From Carposina sasakii (lineage: Eukaryota; Arthropoda; Insecta; Lepidoptera; Carposinidae), in assembly GCA_014607495.2 (NCBI GenBank), contig CP053170.1, positions 2,728,001 through 2,792,000 of the forward strand: a stretch of 64,000 bases of DNA. Reading direction: 5' to 3'. Each line of letters starts with the position of its first letter. Position 1 is the first letter of the stretch. Below the pieces are notes generated by a model that had not been told where the DNA came from, did not search any database, and worked only from the letters and a program-made list of their open reading frames with translations. Positions 44,425-56,309 of this stretch are shown here, in pieces. The position numbers and the translations under genes were made by a program.

Positions 44425-44718
44425 GTTTGTTATAATGTTTGTAAAAATGTAAATGGTCGCAGTCTGTACATGGAAGATATATGAGAAAAAGTGTTATAGG
44501 AGACCTTTATCAACGCAATAGTACCGAAAACAATGATTTTTGAAATTTTAGTCTGTTTGTCGGTTTGTCTGGCGTCTGTGCACGCTAATCTCAGAAATGG
44601 CTGGACTGATTTCACTAATATATTGTGACAGGTCCCAATTAACATTTTATCCCGGATAATTTCGACATTTTGTTTTTTGTATAGTCCACGCAGACAGAGG
44701 CGCGGGCATCCACTAGTA
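44425..44718 (+). repeat. Interspersed repeat (same family as 20395)
   Basis: Shares start, TATTGTGACAGGTCCCA block and GCGGGCATCCACTAGT end with 20395-20712. Confidence 0.65.
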
Positions 44719-44908
44719 CTTTAATATGGTCAATTCCAATCATTTAGCGGTTAGTGGAATATATCTACAATAATACTTATATTAAGTTTTTTTTAAAGTA
44801 GAGATCCCACAGCCACGTTCAGTTTAGCGGGGACAGATGTTAATGATCAGCGACAAATTGCTAGCTTTCTCGTCTGGCAGAATGGCCGAGTTCCTTAGTC
44901 AACTCTTA

Positions 44909-45181
44909 CATAGAGGAATAAGATGTCACAGAGTGCTAATGTCATACTAACAGTTTCAATGCACCGTTAGACTTTTCGGTGCCTCACAATTCCAGTCTTT
45001 GACACTGAGATGTATTACTATAGGTTACAATACATTCGTAATGTAGTACATTACTATACATTACACTAATAGAATCTAAGTGTCAAGGACTGGAATTGTG
45101 AGGCACCGAAAAGTCTAATGGTGCATCGAAACCACATCGAAACAGTTAGTATGACATTAGCACTCTATGACATTCCTCTAT
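44909..45181. mobile_element. Palindromic hAT-like MITE inserted in a SINE
   Basis: Starts CATAGAGGAATAAGATGTC and ends in CCTCTAT; arms of about 115 bases. AACTCTTA flanks both sides (44901-44908, 45182-45189). Removing it restores a continuous SINE core. Sister copy at 52159-52428. Confidence 0.85.
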
Positions 45182-45189
45182 AACTCTTA

Positions 45190-46660
45190 TGACATGCACG
45201 GAAGGAGATGCAGCTGATAGGCACTTAGTGAAGCCCCGCATCAGCACAGTACCTAAATGTAAGTTTAGTAAATAGTGTATATGTTTATTTGGAAGTTTAG
45301 CCATTTGTATTCAGAATATTACTGTTTATTAAACCTGATAATGTCGGCTTATTGTTATCTTGTTTATTATGTCTATGGCAATATTAGCAATCTGCCACAG
45401 GATATAGATAGGTACCTACCTACATCAATAATTCACTACTACGTACAAATACTTAGCGAATTCAGTAATGAAGCATGTCACATTACTCAAATCTCAAATA
45501 CCTACGTTAAATAGAGATTAAATATTTAAATAAAATCTACATATTTAATCGAGTATGAAATTGGTTGTTATTCGTTATAACTTATAATTATCTAGGCTCC
45601 GGCTCGATGGACCATATTTTTTTTTTAAATTGGAATTTAAATAGCTCTTAATTTTTTTGTAACTGTAGTCTAACACATAGCTTAAGTAAATGTAATTGGT
45701 TTGGCAAGGATAAAAAGTAGCACAAGCAAGTAAGTATGCAAAATTACATCAAAATACGTCCAGCCGTTTTTCAAGTAAACGTCACTTGCATAAACTTTTA
45801 CATTCGCAATATAAACAGTATGGATTAATTTACATTGAAGAACAAACAATCGTCATACCAATGGAATTTGCCCTCTACAGTAAACGAGCAGATATTCGCG
45901 ATTTTCCCATTTTACGGCCGGTATAGTATGGAAAGCAGTTTATTTGGCATTCCTGAAGAGAAACAATAAGAAAGTCTGCTGGAAGAAATCTCTCTTGGAT
46001 ATAGACATAGGCACGCCTTCTATCTTTTCTTTTTCGTTATTAGTAATTATTTTACCCAAAATATTTATTAAAACTGTTTTAACATAGACATAGGCATGCG
46101 TAAATAATCGTAAAATGAAATGTTTATTTTTAACCAAGGTAAATTACATAGGTAATAAGTGTAATAACATATCTCAGTATGTACTTACTTAAGTTTACCT
46201 ATCTTTCAATCAACATAAAAACGTAAGAATTTTTCATTACTTTTAATTTGAAATCTTTTCGTAAATAAACACTTCAAAAATACAATAGCCCAATTAATTA
46301 TTATACCCACCTAATGGTACATCCAAAAAAGTCCGTATGAATCATAATTTACATGAGCGTAAGTTCTCAATGTATAATTTGCTGAATAATTCAATGATTA
46401 TCTAGAAATTATAATAAATTGGGAATTTCCTCAATAAATTTCCCGCCAACGCGAACGTACCCGCATTATAAGCAGGACATCGCATCATTCCCATACGAGA
46501 CGGCAATGCAGTTCGTATACCTAGTTACATACAACTTAGAAGTGCAACCAGACAGTAGGTATGTATGTATAGAACACGTTCACCCCCCCAGACAGAACCT
46601 ATACACTTGCATCTATACAATAGGCATTTTCATTGCCACTAGAAAATAAAAAATAAAAAT
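45190..46660. other. Intergenic, no gene seen
   Basis: AT-rich. A non-LTR tail-like stretch at about 45590-45820 (CGTCCAGCCGTTTTTCAAGT). Otherwise nothing recognised. Confidence 0.4.
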
Positions 46661-46667
46661 CACTTAC

Positions 46668-46721
46668 TTTTTTTGGACCATTCTGCACAATAGTCTCGTA
46701 TTCTAAACCTTCAGCCATCAT
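46668..46721 (-). CDS. Candidate distal 5' coding exon of coactosin
   Basis: Two adjacent ATGs (46721, 46718) open MMAEGLEYETIVQNGPKK, followed by a strong donor GTAAGTG at 46667. The end phase is 0. Coactosin exon 2 starts at 23822 with GTAACAATG, also open in phase 0, so the joint would give a 20-residue longer protein with no stop. The intervening intron would be 22.8 kb. Support is limited to ORF, donor, phase and the position head-to-head with TP53RK; it could instead be the first exon of another transcript. Confidence 0.4.
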
Positions 46722-47498
46722 TTTGCTTTCACAAAAAAAAATGTAGCACGATCACAATAGTAAAATATTTTTTACTTATTTTATGTCCACGATATTCTTT
46801 TTAGTTGCTGGCAGTAACTTATGGACGTTAAAATAGCACTGATTTAACTGATAAGTTGTAGCACTGACTTCAATTGAATTTTGATGGATTAATTTGTTGC
46901 ACCGGCCGGCACGATATCCAATACAATACGCCCACAGCCTCCCTGGCTCTCTACTACAGTGGCTGAGAGTAGGTATACTACATCATGCAACATAACTACA
47001 TGTAGAAAGTAGGTATCTAAAAATACCTATCTATAGATTTCAGCCTGTCTGCTGCCAGTTGTTAAATGAAAGGTGCGGCCTTACTACGGCGAATTTAAAA
47101 ATGATTTTTTTGTTTAATAAATGTTAAATAATTTTATTGATGCGTCGTACGTCATTATGCACTTACAATGAAATTTCCTTTACGGTCCTGTTTTGATTAG
47201 TTAATAAATATGTAATTCAATATGTTTGCAATGAAAGAAACAATAAAATGCTTTTAGTCTTAAAATCTTCCCACCTAACGAACAAAACGCATTTGCAAAT
47301 TCCACTAAATGTCAATGTCAGTGAGGCAAATAAAATTCTAACCTCAAAGTTTATTGTTTATTTATGGGCTTTATTTATGAGCTTATTTGGCGATATCGGC
47401 TATTACATACACAATATTTAAGTAATATATATATAGCAATAAGACTAGCATGCTTGAAACATAGTGAAACTAATATAAATTGATATTTATTTTTGATC
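46722..47498. promoter_or_regulatory. Divergent interval between putative coactosin exon 1 and TP53RK
   Basis: About 0.78 kb separates two outward-facing starts. It is AT-rich with no clear repeat. A shared promoter is inferred only from geometry; no TATA box or initiator was assigned. Confidence 0.35.
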
Positions 47499-48221
47499 AT
47501 GGGTGAAGAGTATAAAATACTGAAGCAAGGCGCTGAAGCTAAACTTTATGTGTGTAATTATCTCGGAAGGCCTACATTGATAAAGGAGAGATTTGTTAAA
47601 AACTATAGGCATCCAGACTTGGATATAACAATAACGAAGGAGCGTATAAAAAATGAAGCCAGATCCATTGTGCGATGCAAAGTAGCTGGCATTAGAACGC
47701 CGGCGCTGTATTTAGTCGATTTTGAGAGACGACGCATTTACATGCAGCATTTCGAAAACAGTATCACGGTAAAAGATTTCATCATAAATGTTGTTCAGAA
47801 TGGCCACAGCAGTGGGGACAGAGCAAGCAGCCTTGACATTATTTCCGCTAAAATTGGTCAAACAGTTAGAAATATGCATGAAAACAACATAATTCATGGT
47901 GATTTAACTACATCAAACATGTTACTTGTACAGAAGACTCCGAGTGACATCGGAGATAAAACAATGTGGTTGAAAACTGAAAATGTAGATTTGGTAATGA
48001 TAGATTTTGGATTATCATTCATAGACTCAAGTACTGAAGACAAAGGTGTTGATCTGTATGTACTAGAGAGAGCCTTAATCAGCACCCATAATGACTTCCC
48101 TGATGTATTTAATAAGATTTTAGAAGCATATAAGAGTTTTAGTAAGAATAATGTTAAGGAAATTATGAGTAAATTTGAAGAAGTAAGAGCAAGGGGTCGG
48201 AAAAGAACAATGGTTGGATAG
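47499..48221 (+). CDS. TP53RK: TP53-regulating kinase / Bud32, KEOPS complex kinase
   Basis: Small atypical Ser/Thr kinase-ATPase of the KEOPS complex, which with Kae1/OSGEP makes the t6A modification on ANN-decoding tRNAs. 240 aa in one exon, typical of the family. Seen: a short nucleotide loop KQGAEAKLY (9-17), Lys29 in LIKERF, catalytic HGDLTTSNML (Asp135, Asn140), metal-binding DFG (169-171), no activation segment, and the diagnostic basic tail RARGRKRTMVG at the C-terminus. Start taken at ATG 47499; a TTG two codons upstream is not a start. AATAAA lies at 48225-48230, only four bases after the stop, with a second one near 48245. It sits about 0.8 kb upstream of MRPL39 on the same strand. 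Confidence 0.97.
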   Translation: MGEEYKILKQGAEAKLYVCNYLGRPTLIKERFVKNYRHPDLDITITKERIKNEARSIVRCKVAGIRTPALYLVDFERRRIYMQHFENSITVKDFIINVVQNGHSSGDRASSLDIISAKIGQTVRNMHENNIIHGDLTTSNMLLVQKTPSDIGDKTMWLKTENVDLVMIDFGLSFIDSSTEDKGVDLYVLERALISTHNDFPDVFNKILEAYKSFSKNNVKEIMSKFEEVRARGRKRTMVG

Positions 48222-48729
48222 TCTAATAAAATATTACATTATTAATAAATTATATTGTAAAATGTATAAGGCTTTGTTGTTTTATTGACTCACAAATTCT
48301 AATTAAATTTAGCAGTTATGTAGCTTATACATCAGAATAACACAGTGTATAAGGTAGAAAAAAGGTGCAGCCTGCTGGTAGTCTATCCCAATATTATAAA
48401 TGTGAAAGTATGATTATTTGTTTGCTTGTTACTTCTGCACCCTTCATTTACTCCACCAATCTTGAATGCATATATTAAGGGGTGGACATAGGCTACATTT
48501 CATATAGGTACCTAATTAATTTGAAATGCATCTGCCCTGCTTAGTAATTCTTTAGGAAAGGCAAACATTTTTTAAACATGTTTATCACAATTTCCATTGA
48601 AAAAATATGCTTAAATACATATCCAAGTCCCTGCCATACAGCTGTATACAAGTTTGTGAATACAGCAAATTTGCTTTGGCTTCGGGTGATTTATTCTATT
48701 AATAAATATAAATAAAATAACTATTAAAT

Positions 48730-48985
48730 ATGTATGATGTGAAAATAGTGCTTATGCGTGGTTTTATATGCAGGTAAGCTAAGTAAAGCTTTAAGTGTAA
48801 GTTGTTTCTGCATTTCTTTTTGATCTTTACTAATTTTACACCCATTCTTGAGGATTTTCCTGACGTTTTCATTCATCATCATCAATATCATCCATCATAA
48901 ATTCAGAAATCATTTACTAAAGACAATGGCTGTATGGGCTCAGTTCCCCTTGCCTTTTCTTCGGGATAAACTAAATAAAAAAATA
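48730..48985 (+). repeat. Retroposon copy (family of 15338), 5' truncated
   Basis: Covers the second half of the family from ATGATGTGAA to CTTCGGGATAAACTAAA. Lies 60 bases upstream of the MRPL39 start and could contribute to its promoter. Confidence 0.65.
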
Positions 48986-49047
48986 CATAACCTAAAACAT
49001 TGTTTTTATTGGAATTATAATCGCAAAATTTATACAAATTGCGCAAA

Positions 49048-52000
49048 ATGAGGCACCATATTATACGGTTATCTAAATCTTTATCCCCTGGGAATAATGT
49101 GAACCTCTTTCCTGCAATGAGTAAGTCTGAATGTACGAATTGTTAGTTATTCTTGTTTGCTTTGACCAATTTCAATCTCACAGTGTTTGTTATGCATTTT
49201 TACAGGATTCCTAAGTACAGATGAAGCTATTGAGCGCCGCAATCACTTATTTACACTAGAGAAAAAGCGGCAAGCTGAAAAAGTTGGAAGAATTGAGAAA
49301 ATCGAAGTCAGATATAAAGGTTTACCAAACGACTGTGTTTTGGTTATGAATAAAGATATTTCCACACCTTACGATTGTGCTAGACGTGAGTACTTAAATA
49401 AATAAATAAATGTTAATAAAGAATTAGAATCTAAGTTTATAAATGTAATTCATGTAACTTATATTTGGTTACTATACAACCCCATTAACAAAAAAATAAT
49501 ATTTTATTTCATTACAAAGCTCCTTGACCACAGTGATTAACGAGGATAGAGAAAACTGCCAATTGATCAAGAGGCTTCTAAAACTCTAATCTACCGTTAG
49601 AATAAGAAATACATAGGCAATTACTACTAAGTCAACATCTTCCTGCCATGAACCCATTATCAATGTGGTTGGTGCAATATGGTTTCTTTTGGAACTCATA
49701 TTGCCAAGAATTTGGTCTTTAAGACTTTCATCATCATCAGCCTATTGCAGTCCACTGCTGGACGTAGGCCTCCCCCAGGGCAAGCTACAAGACTGCCATG
49801 GGGGGTATTTGCCCATAGTCACCACTCTGGGCAGGTGGGTTGGTGACCGCAGTTTGTATTGAACTATGTTGTCAACATGGAAGGCTATGCTGCTCCCGGA
49901 AACCCTTAATCGCCTCGTACGATACCAACAGGCAGACATGGGGTGGTACGAATTCTACTCTGCCGGTACCATGTGGTCAATAATTGTTGGGGGAGGCCTA
50001 TGTTCAGTGGTGGACTTCTCAAGGCTGAAAATGATGATGACATACTTACTTACATAATTTTCTCTTCAGATCTGGGGGAATGGCACACAGAGTCAAGTGC
50101 ACTGGCGTTGTTAGATGGAGCAGTCAGTTGGGACATGCACAGGCCCTTAACTGAGAGCTGTACCCTCGAAGTAAGTAAATGCTGTGGATATTAATGTCAT
50201 CCTGCCTAGAACACAAGCCTGGGAATCCTACTCCTGTCCATTTTTATAGTACTGCCCTCAAATTGATCTCTAATAATGGTTAACTGGAAGAGATTGCTCT
50301 GTAGTGTTAAGTTTACCTAAGGCTGTCTTTCTACTGCACCATGTTGCATGTGTTTGATATTCAACAATCCAATTCATTGAAAACATGAGTAATTAATATT
50401 TTTAGCCTATTATTCCAATATTTTTAGATATATTACATACATATATATTTATATTTTAGATCTTATTTAGTAGTGTAAGTGGAAAGATAGCTGTTTTTAA
50501 TATTATTTTAATTGAACCCCAGTAAAGGCCTCCTCCAGAATGCTTGATTTTTCCCTGTCCAGTGCCATCTTTAATTAATGCTCCTAGCAATATAGCCTAT
50601 GTAATAGTTCAATATAGAATTTTCTAGTCTTATCGTACAATTGGCCATTAGGTACTATGCTAATGTTATTAACATTGACAGCTACAAAACTTCAACATAG
50701 CAGAACCGTATCAAGTGAACAAGGCATTCTGGCGGACATGTTCCCTTATGCTGGGCGCGTGTGCAACTGTAGCATTTAAGGACACTGTCAACGTCAAACT
50801 GCACAGTTTTCCGGGACCGGACAGTGAGTTTATAGCTTGTTCTAGTTCTTTAGATTAAATTATAGATCTAACTATCAATTAATATTGTAGTCAGCTAGCA
50901 GGGTGGGTTGTTGTCCCGTTGCTTGACAAATGTGGCCCCCTCTGACTGAAACTTGCCTGCTTCTAAGAAATGATTTTTTAATAGTTGAATTTTAAATATG
51001 TTTTAAATTGGCATTGCTTTGCACGGTAATTTAAATTTTGAAAGTGACAGAAGTTTGAAACCTTTCCCTTGAATCACTCTATTAATTATAACCGCATCAA
51101 AATCTGTTGCGTAGTTTTAAACATCAGCCAGCATACATAAGGAGAGACAGTGGGAAGAGACTTTATAACATGAGATAAGAAACAATAAGTGATAAGATTA
51201 TTTTGCCTTTTTCCAGTAAAAAGCGGCTCCTTCATCTACGACATAGACCTATCCTTACCCGACTGGTGTCCGACGAAGCAAGAGCTCGTCACATTAGCCT
51301 CAGAGTATATCAGGCTAACAAGGAAGAACGACCTGATTGAGAGGCTCGAGGTATCTGGAGATCTAGCGCTGGAAATGTTTGTTGAAAATGAACATAAGAG
51401 TGCACAGATTCCAAGCATTGTTAGTCACCATGGTGAGTTTACCAACTGCGCCGAATGCTTAGGTAAAATATAAGGTGCTTTTGTAACAATCAACTTATTT
51501 TTGACATGAGACTAGGTAAAGAGAATCTTTTGTAGGTGTCATATACTATTTTCTACCTACAGTATTTAAGGTGTTTTCAAAATTTGTAACTTGATTTTGA
51601 CATGAGACTACCTATAGATAGGTAAAGAGAAATATTATTTACTGTGGGACCAACACTGAAAACGTGAAAAAATCAGCAGTGGGGCAAGCACGAACCTATC
51701 TCGATAGTCCGTAACGCTATCGTCATACGTTGTCATATCTCATAGATTTTGCTTGCGAGCAGTGTTGCCAACCGTACGATTTAAATCGTATCTATACGAC
51801 CTTTTTGGTCTTGGTACGATGTACGATCATGTATTCGAAATCGTACGCAAAACATACGATCTTTTCAATTCCTATAATCTTCATTCCAGTACACAAAATT
51901 ATATTAAATCAAGTTCATTCTGTCGACCCAAATAACAAAAACCTGAACGAGACCTAAATTTATTTTTATTTTTAATGAAATCCGGACAAATTAAAAAGAT

Positions 52001-55000
52001 CGTATTATCTTTCAACTTTCGCATATCCTCTAACTTTCAAACTTTCCGAATCATACCTACACAGCTCGAGGCCCTCGGGGTTGTTTTATTGAAATTTCCT
52101 TAGGTACTATTTTTTTCTTAGAATTTTCAGCAAAATACGATCTTTTCTAGTCTGTGGCATAGAGGAATAAGATGTCATAGAGTGCTAATGTCATACTAAC
52201 TGTTTCGATGCACCATTAGACTTTTCGGTGCCTCACAATTCCAGTCCTTGACACTTAGATTGCATTACTATACGTTACAATACATTAGTAATGTATTACA
52301 TTACTATACATTACACTAATAGAATCTAAGTGTCAAGGACTGGAATTGTGAGGCACCGAAAAGTCTAATGGTGCATCGAAACTGTTAGTATGACTTTAGC
52401 ACTCTATGTCTACATCTTATTCCTCTATGTCTGTGGTACGATCCTGTCAAAAATAAAGTTGGCAACACTGCTTGCGAGTCGATAGCGTTGCGGCGCGTAA
52501 AAAGGTTCACGCTTACCATACAAATTACCAACTTTAATACCTCCTGCACTATAATATAAAAGGTGTTTATTTCCAGGTAACGTGACACTATACAGGGTGG
52601 GAAAACACATCGATATATCGAAGGGTCCCCTCATTGGCTCTACAGGGCAGATTGGACGTGTGGCTGTCACGGCCGTACATAAACTATTAGGTATTGTATT
52701 TTATATCCTACTATACTATAGATAGTATATATATATTCAGTATATCTATGACTAGCGACCCGCCCCGGCTTCGCACGGGTACAGTGCTGATACTATACAT
52801 ATAAACCTTCCTCTTGAATCGATCCATCTATTTTTAAAAACCACATCAAAATCCGTTGCGTAGTTTTAATTCAATTTAATTTATTCATTTGTTATTACAA
52901 AGATTATAAAGTTGTTGAGTACATAATAATGTCAATATAGTGCACTGTGATTTGCCATTTAAAGATCCAAGCATACAGACAGACAGTGGGGCAACTTTAT
53001 TTTATAATATGTAGTGATTTTATGATAAAGCGAATGTAAGGGTTACTTTTTAGTACAAACAATTTGAACTGTTTTTACTGACGACGACACTTGGCACTCA
53101 TACAAATCCTAGAACGCGATATCGAAGTTTCTCACAATCATTTGAATATAAATATAGCTATGTAAATAGCCCACTGCAGAGAACCTATCCTCAAAATTAA
53201 ATAGCCCACTGTAGAGAAACTATACACAAAATTTGAGACTCGAAATCACATGTTTTTATTTTTTTCAAGATTGTATGAAAATTCTGAGATATTTAAAAAT
53301 TCTCCATACTATCGGGAAAAATAAACATGTGATTTCGGGTCTCAAATTTTGTGTATAGGTTCTCTACAGTGGGCTATTTACATAGCTTTTCGCTTAACAT
53401 ACCCTTTTTGCTACATCCTGTATAAGGTCTACCAAAAAGTACTGATTATCTTTTGACACGAAACTATTAGGTAGGTAAAAAGAAACAACTTTCACTATGG
53501 GACCAACTCCGAAATAGTGAAAAAAAAATCTGCTGTTATACCTTCGTTTCAATCAGTCAATCAGTACCTACCTTTTGGTAGACCAAATGGTGGGACCGGA
53601 AGCGCTTCCCTTTTCGCCACCCCCACAAATCTAATGAAAAAACACCCCTAAATAAGGTTATTTAATTTTGTAATCACGTCCAGGGTCGTCGGAGAGTAAA
53701 TTGAAGCAGTTGTATCGTTTCCAAGGAGTGGCGCTCCCTGTCGGCGTTATATTGAACCACTTCGCATTCTCCATCCTCGCTGATCGAGCCAAGAAACTGG
53801 TAAGTTCTTTTAGGGGTTAAAATATAATCCTAATCTATTGGTACAGGTTGTGACAGCCGGACAAATAAATAAATATTCACACACACTACACATTGACCTA
53901 GTCCCACACTAAGATCCCTAAGGTCTTGTGTCGTGGGTACTAAGCAACGGTATATAAATACATAGATAAGTATAGAAACATCCATGATATTCATCATATC
54001 AATGTTTGCACCTACCGGGATTCGAACCCAGGACTTATGGCGTCGCAGGCAGGGTCACTACTAAATAATCGGTCGTCGTAAATACTGAACAAGTACCGAA
54101 TAAGGCCTAATTAAACGATCTTCATTATTTCGGTCGGTATGCTTAGGGATTTTCGTGCGAAAATTTTAGTTATTTTCCGAAGTCAGCAAATATCAATATT
54201 TGCCTCACTGTCACAAACTTACACCCAGTACCTATAGATTCGATTCTGACCATGAGAAGGTATAAAAGAGGAGGTGGGACCATGAACTGAGTCGTGTGGC
54301 AATCGTAAGGCCATGACGTCATGATAGGGGCGGAGCTTCAGCGCCAGTGTAACGCAGTAGCTGTAACCACACGCTTGTGCAAGTAGTTTGGCTAGTCAGT
54401 ACAAGGTGGTTTCTATGTAAATGGGCAGGGTTAGTGTTTAGGATGCTCCCCTCGTCCCATATTTCACTCCCGCTCCGCGGCACACTATTTTTGTATGAAA
54501 ATATACTTAGCCGCTGCTCCTCTTTTATTTCTTCTCCATGATTAAACTTAAGATTAATCCTGCCTGTCCATTTCTGTCTCAGCCATTTATGTTAAGAATG
54601 GAGAGCGACAGACCTGTCTAATTACCCGACTGCGCGACGCAAAGGAGTGGTATTGTGTTTAACAGCCTATGTATGTATGTATGTTCCTTTGAAGCACTAC
54701 ACAGACCATACGCCTCGACCGATTTTTATGATTCTATAATATTATTATGGAATGAATACTATTGAAGAACATAAAATATTTTCTAATGATCGTAACATAA
54801 CAACTGAACAGTCGGGATCCATTAATCGACAGCCAAGCTAATATTTCAATGGATTATTTGGTTCTTTTTAAGCAGTCGGGTTTTTGGAATTTTTAAATTA
54901 TGTTTTTTTTTTAAGTTTACATTTTTAGTGTCACTGTCAATATTATAATAATGTCACTCTAGCCTTACGCTATGAATGCTGGAGTATAATGGAATACTTG

Positions 55001-55084
55001 ATTTTTTTCTAGAACCCTGCAAGATCTCCTATCAACCCTCACGGCGAAGGTGAAGAAACGACCAGAGCAGCCGCTAAAGCCTAA
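49048..55084 (+). CDS. MRPL39: Mitochondrial ribosomal protein L39
   Basis: Large-subunit mitoribosome protein related to the N-terminal TGS/editing part of threonyl-tRNA synthetase; it acts in the mitochondrial matrix. Exons: 49048-49120, 49206-49385, 50070-50170, 50682-50823, 51217-51432, 52577-52690, 53684-53799, 55013-55084. Every junction phase agrees, giving 337 aa. The first exon encodes MRHHIIRLSKSLSPGNNVNL, basic and without acidic residues, a good mitochondrial presequence, and ends at a GTAAGT donor. Then come EAIERRNHLFTLEKKRQ and VLVMNKDISTPYDCA (TGS-like), and RFQGVALPVGVILNHFA near the C-terminus. Short first intron of 85 bases. Intron 2 holds a retroposon; intron 5 holds a hAT element with a nested MITE; introns 6 and 7 hold further repeats. 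Confidence 0.95.
49733..50035 (+). repeat. Retroposon, GGACGTAGGCCTCC family
   Basis: Lies in MRPL39 intron 2; ends about 35 bases before the exon 3 acceptor. Confidence 0.65.
51760..52470. mobile_element. hAT-type element with nested MITE, in MRPL39 intron 5
   Basis: Ends CAGTGTTGCCAAC and GTTGGCAACACTG; flanks CTTGCGAG at 51752-51759 and 52471-52478. Interior rich in TACGATC repeats. Contains the 270-bp MITE at 52159-52428; without it and its duplication the element is about 433 bases. Related to 999-1288 by its end motif. Confidence 0.85.
52159..52428. mobile_element. Palindromic hAT-like MITE nested in a hAT element
   Basis: Sister of 44909-45181, with the same CATAGAGG start and CCTCTAT end. 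GTCTGTGG at 52151-52158 and 52429-52436 is the target duplication. Confidence 0.85.
53154..53421. mobile_element. Palindromic MITE, family A, left end damaged
   Basis: Left terminal bases are missing; there is a short repeat of AAATAGCCCACTG at 53164 and 53200. Right end CTACATCCTG intact. In MRPL39 intron 6. Confidence 0.7.
53850..54065 (-). repeat. tRNA-derived SINE
   Basis: On the minus strand the head contains GGTTCGAATCCCGGTAGG, a good B box, followed by a body seen here once. In MRPL39 intron 7. Confidence 0.6.
54251..54540. mobile_element. P-like MITE, short form
   Basis: Starts CATGAGAAGGTATAAAAGAG and ends TTTATTTCTTCTCCATG. Same family as 59197-59625, without its extra 139 bases. 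In MRPL39 intron 7. Confidence 0.7.
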
Positions 55085-55424
55085 GATTTAATTAGTCATT
55101 CTAGCTGTAAGAATAGTTGAATAGATTATGTTATTTTATTACTTTGTTTTATTTTTAACACATTCACTGCCGCCGATTGATGTGTTTTCGTTCCTTTGGT
55201 TTCCTATTTGCGCCCAGGCACTAGGCGTTGGACTGATAACGGCATGCTTTCAAATACTGCCGGCATTATAAGCATACAGACAGCAGCCCAAGTAGCATGA
55301 CCGGCGAAACACGATATGATAAACCGATTTATAGAATAGATAGAATTTATTTGACTATTACATATACACGTTGTTGCTGTCCACAACATAGAACAAGACA
55401 ATGGAAATAGGGGGTTATTCCACT

Positions 55425-55546
55425 AATCCCCATTGGAAATCCCCATCAATGGGGATTTGTGAACTTTATATCCACTAATCCCCATTGATGCCTTATAATG
55501 GGGATTTGTGGAAAAAAGTTGTTGATAAAATTCACAAATCCCCATT
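55425..55546. repeat. Cluster of AATCCCCATT in both orientations
   Basis: Six 10-base units: 55425, 55439, 55477 and 55537 forward, 55448 and 55497 reversed (one forward copy ends in C). CCACTAATCCCCATT occurs twice. Could fold into two hairpins. Lies between MRPL39 and WDR70. Confidence 0.85.
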
Positions 55547-56000
55547 ACTTTAGAAATGAAATACAAAAACAAACAAAACAGAAAGTAATAATCAGAAAGT
55601 CTTTATTTGTTATGAAGTTTAATTAAAACTTAGTTTTACATCGCTGAAATCACAATGGTAGAAATAGACACAATAGAAAAGAGTAGGCAAAGGTAAGAAC
55701 ACACATGTAGAAAAGAACAGTAACAGGAAGGATTGTGCACCCTATTTGGAGCCCCGCAGTCACGTCCCGTGTAAGTGCAATTTATCGACATTTAGCATGT
55801 CAAAATAAGATAAATATAGCCGCCATGTTGAATTTTGTATAGCGACGATACGATATCAACGATGCGTGGTCATGCTAGGGGGGCAGGTCCGTCTTTGCGC
55901 GTCCTACCATGGTCCTACCTATTTAACAAATTGTGACTTGTTCCCCCGAAATAATACAAAAAAATTGAATTAATAATTTAATTTTGGTCTTAACAAAATC

Positions 56001-56309
56001 TTGATAAAATCTAGGTACTATTTTCATAAAACTACTTACACTTACGCGGAATCCCTCAAACGGCGCAAATATTCCAGTCTCGACAGAGGCTACTTATTTG
56101 CGCCGTTCGGCGTGGAGACCCTGGGCCCTTGGGGACCGGCGGCGCTCAAAACATACAGGGACCTGGCCGGGCGGCTCGTAGAGTCCACACGTGACCAAAA
56201 TGCTGGCTGCTACTTAGGCCAAAGAATAAGCATAGCCATTCAGCGCGGCAACGCAGCCAGCATTTTGGGCACGCTACCTGATAAGGTAGATCGGCTGACC
56301 ATCCTGTAA
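56001..56309 (+). pseudogene. Retroelement-like ORF fragment
   Basis: In-frame stretch with GVETLGPWGPAALKTYRDLA and LGQRISIAIQRGNAASILG. This pattern is common at the C-terminus of retroelement-associated predicted proteins in invertebrates, but I cannot name the class. It has no start or upstream domain here, so it is probably a fragment. Confidence 0.4.

Noticed and set aside
47364..47421. Alternative first exon for MRPL39 upstream of TP53RK
   Set aside because: Phase would fit, but it contains an acidic residue, has a weak donor and would enclose TP53RK. The exon at 49048-49120 has a basic presequence and a strong GTAAGT donor in the right phase.
47493..47498. Longer TP53RK start
   Set aside because: The first codon is TTG; ATG at 47499 gives the family length.
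48848..49051. 67-codon plus-strand ORF
   Set aside because: Lies in the interspersed retroposon repeated at 15338 and 17870.
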